64,000 nt of DNA, from positions 62,001-126,000 of the forward strand of contig NZ_JACEOG010000002.1 in NCBI RefSeq assembly GCF_013868155.1, read 5' to 3'. The position numbers were made by a program, and so were the translations under genes. The notes beneath the pieces are model-generated. The model was not told where the DNA came from. It did no database searches and saw nothing but the letters and a program-made list of their open reading frames with translations. Positions 48,372 through 56,319 of the stretch are shown piece after piece. Origin of the DNA: Aeromicrobium phoceense (GTDB lineage Bacteria > Actinomycetota > Actinomycetes > Propionibacteriales > Nocardioidaceae). The stretch's first letter is position 1; every line of letters begins with the position of its first letter.

Positions 48372-49442
48372 GTGTCATCGCCGCAGCGCCTGAGTCGCCG
48401 CACCCTCACCCTGTCCGTCGGCCTGGCCGTCGTGACGGTGCTGACGTGCCTCGTGGCCTTCCTGCCCGTCCCGTTCGTGACGATGCGGCCGGGCCCGGTG
48501 TTCAACACCCTCGGCGAGCTCGACGGCACCCCGATGCTGACCTTCGGCAAGGACGTGCGCACCTATCCCACGGACGGCCGCCTGGACTTCACCACGGTCT
48601 CGGTCACCCGCGCCGAGTCGCGGATGTCGCTCGCCGGTGCGATCGAGGGCTGGCTCGATCCCGACGTCGCGGTCGTGCCCCACGACTTCCTGTACCCCGA
48701 CCGCCAGACGGACGAGCAGTCCAAGGCCGCGGGCGCCGCCGAGCTCGCCAGCTCCCAGGACGCGTCGCGGGCCGCGGCGCTGCGGGCGGCCGGCCGCGAG
48801 GTCGCCGAGGTCCCGAAGGTGGCCGGTGTCGTCGAGGACGGACCCGCGCAGGGAAAGCTCGAGGTCGACGACGTCCTGCTGACCGTCGACGGTCGCAAGG
48901 TCGCCACGCAGGAGGCCGTGGGCCAGGCGATCGGGGCGCGCAAGCCCGGCGACGACGTCACCATCGGGTACCGCCGGGACGGCCGGGACGGGACCGTCAC
49001 GATCACGACCACCGCGATGGACGACGACCCCGACAAGGCGCGCATCGGCATCGCCGTCGGCTCGACCTTCCAGTTCCCGATCGACATCCAGAACCACATC
49101 GGCGACCGCGTCGGCGGGCCGAGCGCGGGCACGATGTTCGCCCTGGCGATCTACGATGCGCTGACGCCGGGCGCGCTCACCGGCGGGCAGAACGTGGCCG
49201 GAACGGGCACGATCGATCCTGAGGGCACGGTCGGCTCCATCGGTGGCGTGCGCCAGAAGATGGCCGGTGCGGCGGAGTCGGGGGCCGACATCTTCCTCGT
49301 GCCCGCGGACAACTGCGACGAGGCGATCCAGGGAGATGACTTCGGCATGACGCTGGTGAAGGTGGAGAAGCTGCAGGACGCGATCGATGCGCTGGGCACG
49401 CTCGCGAAGGACCCAAAGGCGGAGGTGGCGACCTGTGAGTGA
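48372..49442 (+). CDS. YlbL-like membrane-anchored PDZ/Lon protease
   Basis: The 356-residue protein has one N-terminal membrane helix (residues about 14-35), a PDZ domain (about 155-225: VVEDGPAQGKLEVDDVLLTVDG) and a C-terminal S16 Lon-type peptidase with the catalytic Ser in GGPSAGTMFAL and Lys in VRQKMAGA. It faces the outside of the cell and may trim membrane or secreted proteins. The locus equals Rv3194c. It overlaps the next gene by 8 nt. Confidence 0.93.
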   Translation: MSSPQRLSRRTLTLSVGLAVVTVLTCLVAFLPVPFVTMRPGPVFNTLGELDGTPMLTFGKDVRTYPTDGRLDFTTVSVTRAESRMSLAGAIEGWLDPDVAVVPHDFLYPDRQTDEQSKAAGAAELASSQDASRAAALRAAGREVAEVPKVAGVVEDGPAQGKLEVDDVLLTVDGRKVATQEAVGQAIGARKPGDDVTIGYRRDGRDGTVTITTTAMDDDPDKARIGIAVGSTFQFPIDIQNHIGDRVGGPSAGTMFALAIYDALTPGALTGGQNVAGTGTIDPEGTVGSIGGVRQKMAGAAESGADIFLVPADNCDEAIQGDDFGMTLVKVEKLQDAIDALGTLAKDPKAEVATCE

Positions 49443-49980
49443 TCCGGAGCTGACCGTGAGCGGCGGCGGCCTGGGGGCCGACTCGCCCGTGCGACGAGCC
49501 GCCCTCGAGGTGGAGGGCCACGTGAACGACGGCGGCTGGGACCAGGCGCCCCGGCTGTTCGCCCTCGTCCTGACCGCCGACCTGCTGGCCGCCCAGCCCG
49601 AGCTGGCCGACGAGCTCGGTGACCCCGACTCCTACACGCCGATCGAGCAGGAGCTGCCGCACGACCGCGAGGTCGAGGACCTGCTGCCCGAGATCGGCTG
49701 GCCGGGCGAGGTCGCCGGGTGCGCCGTGGTGATGGAGCGGATCACGCTGCCGGCCGAGGCCGAGGACGACCTCCCGAGCGACCCCGCGGCGGTGGCGGAC
49801 TTCGCCGCCCAGCACCCCGATCGCCAGGAGATGCGGATCGTCGCCGCGGTGCTGCGCGACGGTCCCGCGCACGTGGCGGTGCGCCCGCGCGCCCCCGAGG
49901 ACGCGCCGCTGATCGAGGGGCCCGATCTCGTGCCCGGACTCGTCGACCTGCTGACGCAGACCCTCGCCGAGGACTCCTGA
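49435..49980 (+). CDS. PPA1309-family protein
   Basis: The 181-residue acidic protein (ELTVSGGGLGADSPVRRAALEVEGHVNDGGWDQ at its start, read in segments) belongs to the PPA1309 family that accompanies YlbL and UPF0182 in actinobacteria. It has no signal peptide or membrane helix and no known function. GTG 49435 overlaps the protease stop and has GGAGG upstream, so the pair is translated together. Confidence 0.88.
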   Translation: MSDPELTVSGGGLGADSPVRRAALEVEGHVNDGGWDQAPRLFALVLTADLLAAQPELADELGDPDSYTPIEQELPHDREVEDLLPEIGWPGEVAGCAVVMERITLPAEAEDDLPSDPAAVADFAAQHPDRQEMRIVAAVLRDGPAHVAVRPRAPEDAPLIEGPDLVPGLVDLLTQTLAEDS

Positions 49981-50003
49981 CCCTGCGGTTCTTCCGCACC
50001 CCG

Positions 50004-50009
50004 TAGGCT
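50004..50009 (+). promoter_or_regulatory. probable -10 of UPF0182 gene
   Basis: TAGGCT, giving a leader of about 35 nt with AGGAG before GTG 50049. Confidence 0.4.
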
Positions 50010-50048
50010 GACGGGACCAGACCCACACCGTTGTGAGCCAGGAGCACC

Positions 50049-52946
50049 GTGAGCGACATCTTCGGATCGACACCCCCTCGACGCGAGCCTGAACCGCGTT
50101 CCGACCGAGGGCGGAGAGTGCTGATCCCGACGATCGTCACGCTGGCCGCCCTGCTGGTCCTCGGATCGCTGTTCGTCAGCCTCTGGACCGAGCGCCTCTG
50201 GTACGCCTCGGTCGACTTCCAGGGCGTGTTCACCAAGGTCCTGCTGACGCGGGGTGTGCTCTTCGTTGGCTTCGCCCTCTTCGGCGCCCTCGTGATCGGC
50301 GCGAACATCTGGCTGGCGCACCGCAACCGCCCGAACCCGCTCGGACTGCGTCGCGACGACCCCGCCGCCCGGTACCGCCTCGCGATCACCCCGATCGCCA
50401 AGTGGGCCCTGCTGGCCGTCGCCGGCTTCGTGGGCTTCTTCTCCGGCATCATCGGGAGCAGCCGGTGGGAGACGTTCCAGCTGTGGCGCAACGGCGAGGC
50501 GTTCGGCACCAAGGACGCCCACTTCGGCAAGGACGTGGGCTTCTACGTCTTCGACATGCCGTGGCTGCAGTTCATCGTGTCGTTCGTGTTCGCCCTGCTG
50601 CTCATCACCGCCATCGCGGTCGTGTTCGTCCACTACGTGTTCGGCGGGGTCCGCCTCGGCACGAAGGGCCCCAACTTCAGTCGCGCCGCGCAGGTCCAGG
50701 TGGCCGTGCTCATCGGCCTGGCGATGCTCGTGCGGGCCGCGAAGTACTGGCTCGACCGCTACGCGATGGCCTACGACAGCTCCGGCCTGTTCGACGGCAT
50801 CAAGCACACCGGCGCGAACGCCGAAATCCCGGCCAAGAACATCCTCATGATCGTGGCCATCCTGTGCGCGCTGATGTTCTTCTCCACGATCTTCCTGCGC
50901 TCCTGGACGCTGCCGGCGCTGGGCCTGGGCCTGTGGTTCCTGACGTCGTTGCTGATCGGTGCCGCGTGGCCCGCGATCATGCAGCAGTTCCAGGTCAAAC
51001 CGTCCGAGCCCGACCGCGAGGGTCCGTACCTGGAGAAGAACATCGAGGGCACCCGCGAGGGGTTCAACGTCGCCGACGTCCAGACGCAGGACTACTCGGC
51101 CAAGACCGAGCTGACCCCGCAGGAGCTGAACGCCTCGGCCGAGGCGCGCGTCAGCACCCGTCTGCTCGACCCGACCCTCATCTCCCCGGCGTTCCAGCAG
51201 CTGCAGCAGGTGCGCGGCTACTACACGGTGCAGAGCACGCTCGACGTCGACCGCTACGCGATCGGCGACGACCCGCAGCCGCAGGACGTCATCATCGCGG
51301 CGCGCGAGGTCGACCTCGACGGCCTGCAGGCCTCGCAGCGCACCTGGTCGAACGACCACACCGTCTACACGCACGGCTACGGCGTCATCGCGGCCTACGG
51401 CAACAAGCGCGGCTCGCAGGGCGAGCCGGTGTGGGTCGCGAAGGACATCCCGCCCACCGGCGAGCTGGAGTTCGAGGACGCGCCGCGCATCTACTTCGGC
51501 GAGAAGTCGCCGTCGTACTCGATCGTGGGCCGTCCCGACGACGCGAACCCCATCGAGGTCGACACGCCCCGTGGCGGCGGTACAGCCGAGGAGGAGGCCG
51601 GCGACGGCGACTCCACGGCCAACACGTACGACGGCAAGGGCGGCGTCGAGATGGGCTCCCTGTTCAACCAGGTGCTCTACGCCTTCAAGTTCGCCGAGCC
51701 GAACATCGTGCTGTCGGACCGCGTCAACAGCAACTCCAAGATCATCTACGACCGTCACCCGCGCGACCGCGTCCGCAAGGTGGCGCCGTGGCTGACGCTC
51801 GACGGCGACACGTACCCCGCGGTCGTCGACGGCAAGGTCGTCTGGATCGTCGACGGCTACACGACGAGCAACTCCTACCCGTACTCGGAGTCGCGCTCGC
51901 TGGCCGAGGCCACGAGCGACACGCTGACCGACGGCGCCAGCCAGATCGCGCTGCCGACCGACCAGGTCAACTACATGCGCAACTCGGTCAAGGCCGTGGT
52001 CGACGCCTACGACGGCACGGTGAAGCTCTACGAGTGGGACACCGAGGACCCGATCCTGAAGACGTGGTCAAAGGTCTTCCCCGGCGTGGTCGAGCCGAAG
52101 TCCGAGATCAGCGAGTCGCTGCTGCAGCACCTGCGCTACCCGGTGGACCTGTTCAAAGTGCAGCGCGACGTGCTCAGCCGCTACCACGTGACCAACGCCC
52201 AGACGTTCTACGAGGACGGCGAGCGCTGGAAGATCCCCGAGGATCCCTCGGCCGCCGGCAGCACGAAGCAGCCGCCGTACTACCTCTCGATGAGCCGTCC
52301 CGGTGAGGAGAACTCGCGGTTCAGCCTCACGAGCGTCTACCTGCCGAACAACCGCCAGAACCTGGCGTCGTTCATGAGCGTGAACTCCGAGGCGTCCGAC
52401 AGCGAGAACTACGGCAAGTTGCAGATCTTGGAGCTGCCCAGCGACACGCGGGTCGGTGGTCCGAACCAGATCGCGGCCCAGTTCGAGTCCGATGCCGGCG
52501 TGCGTGCTGCGCTGCTGCAGTACGAGCAGTCGCAGAACACGCGGATCCTGCGCGGCAACCTGCTGACCCTGCCGGTCGGGGGCGCGATGCTCTACGTACA
52601 GCCGATCTACATCCAGCGCGTGGGCGAGGGCTCCTACCCGGTGCTGCAGCTGATCACCGCCACCTTCGGTGAAGGTGTCGGCGTCGGCCAGACCCTCGAC
52701 GAGGCGCTGCGTGCGGCGCTAGGCCTGGAGCAGAACGGCACACCCGAGCCGGAGGAGCCGGCACCCGAGGGTGAGCCCGGCGGCGAAGCGGGCGAGGCCA
52801 AGACGGCCGAGGAGTACCTGGCCGACGCGTCGCGCTACTACGACCAGGCGCAGGCCGCGCTGGAGGACGGCGACCTCGCCACCTACCAGGCTCGGATCGA
52901 CTCGATGGCCAACGCGCTCGAGGCCGCGCAGCGACTCCTCGGCTAG
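50049..52946 (+). CDS. UPF0182 family large membrane protein
   Basis: The 965-residue protein has about seven membrane helices in its first 330 residues (starting at 24-50) and a large extracytoplasmic region after that. Residues about 890-915 are acidic and low-complexity (EPEEPAPEGEPGGEAGEA), followed by a helical tail. The family is conserved in actinobacteria and some cyanobacteria (Rv3193c) and has no assigned reaction. GTG 50049 has AGGAG 6 nt upstream. It ends the conserved cluster. Confidence 0.93.
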   Translation: MSDIFGSTPPRREPEPRSDRGRRVLIPTIVTLAALLVLGSLFVSLWTERLWYASVDFQGVFTKVLLTRGVLFVGFALFGALVIGANIWLAHRNRPNPLGLRRDDPAARYRLAITPIAKWALLAVAGFVGFFSGIIGSSRWETFQLWRNGEAFGTKDAHFGKDVGFYVFDMPWLQFIVSFVFALLLITAIAVVFVHYVFGGVRLGTKGPNFSRAAQVQVAVLIGLAMLVRAAKYWLDRYAMAYDSSGLFDGIKHTGANAEIPAKNILMIVAILCALMFFSTIFLRSWTLPALGLGLWFLTSLLIGAAWPAIMQQFQVKPSEPDREGPYLEKNIEGTREGFNVADVQTQDYSAKTELTPQELNASAEARVSTRLLDPTLISPAFQQLQQVRGYYTVQSTLDVDRYAIGDDPQPQDVIIAAREVDLDGLQASQRTWSNDHTVYTHGYGVIAAYGNKRGSQGEPVWVAKDIPPTGELEFEDAPRIYFGEKSPSYSIVGRPDDANPIEVDTPRGGGTAEEEAGDGDSTANTYDGKGGVEMGSLFNQVLYAFKFAEPNIVLSDRVNSNSKIIYDRHPRDRVRKVAPWLTLDGDTYPAVVDGKVVWIVDGYTTSNSYPYSESRSLAEATSDTLTDGASQIALPTDQVNYMRNSVKAVVDAYDGTVKLYEWDTEDPILKTWSKVFPGVVEPKSEISESLLQHLRYPVDLFKVQRDVLSRYHVTNAQTFYEDGERWKIPEDPSAAGSTKQPPYYLSMSRPGEENSRFSLTSVYLPNNRQNLASFMSVNSEASDSENYGKLQILELPSDTRVGGPNQIAAQFESDAGVRAALLQYEQSQNTRILRGNLLTLPVGGAMLYVQPIYIQRVGEGSYPVLQLITATFGEGVGVGQTLDEALRAALGLEQNGTPEPEEPAPEGEPGGEAGEAKTAEEYLADASRYYDQAQAALEDGDLATYQARIDSMANALEAAQRLLG

Positions 52947-52958
52947 TGGTCGCCGGCG

Positions 52959-52981
52959 CCCCCGCCGTCAGTCGGTGGGGG
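52959..52981. terminator. bidirectional hairpin between UPF0182 and YbaK genes
   Basis: CCCCCGCCG-TCAGT-CGGTGGGGG: 9-bp stem with one G-T wobble. The loop contains the YbaK stop codon (minus strand). Confidence 0.6.
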
Positions 52982-53435
52982 AGTCGGTGACATCGGCCAC
53001 GGTGGCGTCCAGCGCGGCGATCACGTCGGCGGACTCCACCGTGACGGCCACGCCGTGGGCGCCCGCGCCCAGCGAGATCGTGCCCTCCACCGCGGCATCG
53101 GCGATGACCGGCCAGGCGTGGCTCGAGCCGAACGGCGTGATCGTGCCACGCTCGTAGCCGGTGGCCGCGAACGCGTCCTCGGCCGGCGGCATCGACAGTC
53201 GCGAGACCCCCAGCACCGCCCGCAGCTTGGGCCAGCTGATCTGACGGTCACCGGGCACGAGGACGAACAAATACTCGTCACCGGACCGGCGCACCACCAG
53301 GGTCTTGACAATGCGATCGGGATCGACGCCGCGTGCGGCGGCGGCCTCGGCCAGCGAGCCCACCTGCCCGTGACGGGTGACCGTGTGGCGGACGCCCGCG
53401 GCGTCCAAGGCGGCGATGGCGCGTTCCTCGCTCAT
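52968..53435 (-). CDS. YbaK/EbsC-type aminoacyl-tRNA deacylase
   Basis: The 155-residue protein has the YbaK/ProX editing fold, with the conserved Lys in DRIVKTLVV, the GDRQIS loop and GTITPFG. Such proteins hydrolyse mischarged Cys-, Ala- or Pro-type tRNA. It starts at ATG 53435 on a leaderless mRNA. Confidence 0.92.
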   Translation of the reverse strand: MSEERAIAALDAAGVRHTVTRHGQVGSLAEAAAARGVDPDRIVKTLVVRRSGDEYLFVLVPGDRQISWPKLRAVLGVSRLSMPPAEDAFAATGYERGTITPFGSSHAWPVIADAAVEGTISLGAGAHGVAVTVESADVIAALDATVADVTDSPTD

Positions 53436-53441
53436 GTGCCG

Positions 53442-53447
53442 AGCCTA
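53442..53447 (-). promoter_or_regulatory. -10 element of leaderless ybaK promoter
   Basis: Minus-strand TAGGCT, 6 nt, ATG at 53435. Confidence 0.6.
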
Positions 53448-53468
53448 GGTCCGCTCGGCGGGGTCCGC

Positions 53469-55187
53469 TCAGAGCACCTGACGCAGGTTCGCGCGGGCGA
53501 GGTCGATGATCTCGTCGCCGCGGCCCGACATCACGGTGCGCAGGGCGTAGAGGGAGAAGCCCTTCAGCTGGGTGGCGGTGACGGACGGCGGCACGGTCAC
53601 CTCCTGGCGCTCGGTGATGACGTTGACCAGCGCCGGGCCGTCGTGCGCGAACGCCTCGGCGAGGGCGGGCTCGAGGTCGGCCGACCGGTCCACGCGGATG
53701 CCGCGCAGGCCGATCGACTCGGCCACCTGCGCGAAGTCGGGGTTGCGCAGGCCCGTGCCCCAGTTCACGAAGCCGGCGGCCTTCATCTCCAGCTCGACGA
53801 AGTTCAGCGAGCTGTTCTCGAAGACCACCACCTTCACCGGCAGTTCCTGCTGGACGAGCGTGATCAGCTCGCCGAGCATCATGGTGAGCCCGCCGTCGCC
53901 GGCGAGGGCGACGACCTGCCGTCCCGGATGCGCCGACTGCACGCCGATCGCCTGCGACACGGCGTTGGCCATCGAGCCGTGGCTGAACGACCCGACCAGT
54001 CGGCGGCGGCCGTTCATGTGCAGGTAGCGGGCCGCCCACATGACGGGCGAGCCGACGTCAGGGAGGAAGACCGCGTCGTCGGCCGCGAGACGGTCGATCG
54101 CCCGCGCCACGAACTGCGGGTGCTGGGCGCGCCCCTCCTTGACCGGCTCGGCGAGGTCGTCGAGCTTCTCGCGCGTCTTCCTGTAGTGGGACACGGAGTC
54201 GTCGAGGTGCTTGCGACGCTCCTTGCGCTCGAGCAGTGGCAGCAGGGCCCTCGTGGTGTCGCGCACCGTGCCGACGAGTCCGAGGTCGAGGGGGACGCGG
54301 CGGCCCAGCTGCTCACCGCGGACGTCGACCTGGATGATCGTCGCGTCCGGGTAGAAGTCGGGGTAGGGGAAGTCGGTGCCCAGCATCAGCAGGGCGTCGC
54401 ACGCCTCGATCGCCCGGTAGCCCGAGGCGAAGCCCAGCAGGCCCGTCATGCCCACGTCGAACGGGTTCTCCCACTCGACGTGCTCCTTGCCGCGCAGCGC
54501 GTGCACGACCGGCGCGCCGAGGTGGTCGGCCAGCGTGATCAGCTCGTCGTGCGCGCCCGCACAGCCCGCGCCGGCGAGGATCGTCACCTTGCCGGCGCCG
54601 TTCAGCAGGTCGGCGGCGCGCTGGAGCTCGGCGGCGGAGGGCGTGACGCGGGGCTCGGACTCCCGCACCACCGTGACGGTCTCGTCCCTCGCCTCCATCA
54701 GGGCGACGTCGCCGGGGACCACCAGCACCGCGACGCCCTGCTTCTCGATGGCCGTCTGCATCGCGATCCGCATCATCCGTGGCATCTGGGACGGGCTCGA
54801 GACGTGCTCCACGAAGACGCTGCACTCGCGGAACAGCTCCTGCGGGTGGGTCTCCTGGAAGTAGCCGGTGCCGATCTCGGACGTCGGGATGTGCGCGGCG
54901 ATCGCGAGGACCGGCACGCGCGACCGGTTCGCGTCGTAGAGGCCGTTGATCAGGTGCAGGTTGCCCGGGCCGCAGCTGCCGGCGCAGACCGCCAGTCGTC
55001 CCGTCGTCGCCGCCTCGCCCGCCGCGGCGAAGGCCGCGGCCTCCTCGTGGCGGACCTGGACCCACTCCACCTGCGAGTTCCGCAGCGCGTCGGTGAACCC
55101 GTTGAGGGAGTCGCCGGGGATGCCGTAGACGCGCTCGACCCCGTTGGCCTCGAGCGTGTCGACGATGTTCTTCGCGATGGTGGCCAT
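53469..55187 (-). CDS. poxB: pyruvate:quinone dehydrogenase (PoxB-like, ThDP)
   Basis: The 572-residue ThDP enzyme has the N-terminal VYGIPGDSLNGFTDAL with catalytic Glu in VRHEEAAAF, the FAD-binding central domain and the ThDP motif GDGGLTMMLGELITL to FENSSLNFVE. It matches pyruvate oxidase/dehydrogenase (quinone) of the PoxB type, converting pyruvate to acetate and CO2 and passing electrons to quinone at the membrane. ATG 55187 is leaderless; its -10 is fused to the stop codon of the upstream LysR gene. Confidence 0.92.
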   Translation of the reverse strand: MATIAKNIVDTLEANGVERVYGIPGDSLNGFTDALRNSQVEWVQVRHEEAAAFAAAGEAATTGRLAVCAGSCGPGNLHLINGLYDANRSRVPVLAIAAHIPTSEIGTGYFQETHPQELFRECSVFVEHVSSPSQMPRMMRIAMQTAIEKQGVAVLVVPGDVALMEARDETVTVVRESEPRVTPSAAELQRAADLLNGAGKVTILAGAGCAGAHDELITLADHLGAPVVHALRGKEHVEWENPFDVGMTGLLGFASGYRAIEACDALLMLGTDFPYPDFYPDATIIQVDVRGEQLGRRVPLDLGLVGTVRDTTRALLPLLERKERRKHLDDSVSHYRKTREKLDDLAEPVKEGRAQHPQFVARAIDRLAADDAVFLPDVGSPVMWAARYLHMNGRRRLVGSFSHGSMANAVSQAIGVQSAHPGRQVVALAGDGGLTMMLGELITLVQQELPVKVVVFENSSLNFVELEMKAAGFVNWGTGLRNPDFAQVAESIGLRGIRVDRSADLEPALAEAFAHDGPALVNVITERQEVTVPPSVTATQLKGFSLYALRTVMSGRGDEIIDLARANLRQVL

Positions 55188-55194
55188 GACCTCG

Positions 55195-55200
55195 ACGCTA
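55195..55200 (-). promoter_or_regulatory. -10 element of leaderless poxB promoter, fused to lysR stop codon
   Basis: Minus-strand TAGCGT, 7 nt, ATG at 55187. The TAG (55200-55198) is the stop codon of the LysR gene. Confidence 0.65.
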
Positions 55201-56106
55201 GGCTCCGCCGCGTCCTGCCGCCACCGCGCGCGACAGCGCCTGCCGCGTGGCGGCGACGCCGGGGGAGGGGGCCGAGGCGCGTCGCGCGGAGGTGAAGATC
55301 GTGCGGTGCGGGCGGCCGTCCAGCCGGTGCAGCGCCACGGGAGGCTCGCGGTTCAGCCACAGCAGGTCGGGGAGCAGCGCCACGGCGTGACCCGACTCGA
55401 TGAGGCTGATCTGCGCCTGGAGGTCGGCGGTCTCGTAGCGGACGTCGGGCTCGAAGCCGGCCACCCGGCAGGCCTGCTCGGCGAAGTGCCGCGAGGCGAC
55501 GCCCGGTGGCTCCATGACCCACGGTGCGTCGGCGGCCTCGGCGATCGAGGTGATGTCGCCGAACCGGCGGCCGGCGGGCGGCACGGCGAGCCGCACCTCG
55601 TCGGTGGTCAGGTCGACCGCGTCGAGCTCGGGATGCCACGGGGTGTTGTGGCCGGGGTACTTCTCGGCGATGACGAGGTCGAACTCGCGCGCCCAGGTCT
55701 CGTACAGGGCCGACTCGGGCTCGCGTTGGGTCATCGTCACGCGCAGGCGGGGGTGCTCGGTCTCCAGGATCGACAGCGTCGCGGGCATCAGCGCCAGCGC
55801 GACGGACTGGAACACCGCGAGACGGAAGGTGCCCGTGGCCTCGTCGAGGGAGGCGGCCAGGTCGGACTCGGCCTGCTCCAGTCGCTCGAGGACCGCCGAG
55901 GTGTGCTCGACGAGGATCTCGGCCTGCGGCGTGAGCTGGACGCGGCGCCCGACCTTGCGCAGCAGCTCGACCCCGACCTCCTGCTCGAGCAGCGAGAGCT
56001 GCTGCGAGACGGACGAGGGGGACTGGTGCAGGGCGGCCGCGACGCTGGCCAGGGTGCCCCGGATCTGCAGCTCGCGCAGGAGTCGGAGGCGGCGGACGTC
56101 GAGCAT
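55198..56106 (-). CDS. LysR-family transcriptional regulator
   Basis: The 302-residue regulator has the LysR helix-turn-helix at residues 3-60 (RLRLLRELQIRGTLASVAAALHQSPSSVSQQL, given here in parts as RLRLLRELQ and SPSSVSQQLSLLEQEVG) and a two-lobe effector domain. It is divergent from putA and upstream of poxB, so either could be its target. The palindrome at 56126-56141 in the shared control region favours putA and self-regulation. ATG 56106 has GAAGGA 5-6 nt upstream. Confidence 0.92.
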   Translation of the reverse strand: MLDVRRLRLLRELQIRGTLASVAAALHQSPSSVSQQLSLLEQEVGVELLRKVGRRVQLTPQAEILVEHTSAVLERLEQAESDLAASLDEATGTFRLAVFQSVALALMPATLSILETEHPRLRVTMTQREPESALYETWAREFDLVIAEKYPGHNTPWHPELDAVDLTTDEVRLAVPPAGRRFGDITSIAEAADAPWVMEPPGVASRHFAEQACRVAGFEPDVRYETADLQAQISLIESGHAVALLPDLLWLNREPPVALHRLDGRPHRTIFTSARRASAPSPGVAATRQALSRAVAAGRGGA

Positions 56107-56125
56107 GGCAATCCTTCATCGAATC

Positions 56126-56141
56126 TGATCGATATCGGTCA
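56126..56141. promoter_or_regulatory. LysR-type palindrome in the lysR-putA control region
   Basis: TGATCGATATCGGTCA, 14 of 16 positions symmetric, 20 bp upstream of the lysR start and about 14 bp before TACCTT (56155-56160), the likely putA -10. The T-N11-A form inside it fits LysR binding. Confidence 0.55.
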
Positions 56142-56248
56142 CAAAAGATCGCTTTACCTTAACTCGTGGTCCGGCTCACACTGGGATGACGCCGTGATCT
56201 CTCCTTGGAAGGCCTCCCCGTGATCGACCAGGTGACCCCGTCCCGCCC

Positions 56249-56262
56249 CGCCGACCGCCGAC
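56249..56262 (+). repeat. 7-bp tandem duplication causing putA frameshift
   Basis: CGCCGAC occurs twice in direct succession. Removing one copy joins GTG 56220 (with GGAAGG 7 nt upstream) to the main putA frame without any stop. Confidence 0.7.
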
Positions 56263-56319
56263 CCGCTGGCCGAGGAGTCGGTCGCGCTCGTCCGTCGCTG
56301 GCTCGCCGAGTCGGCGCAG

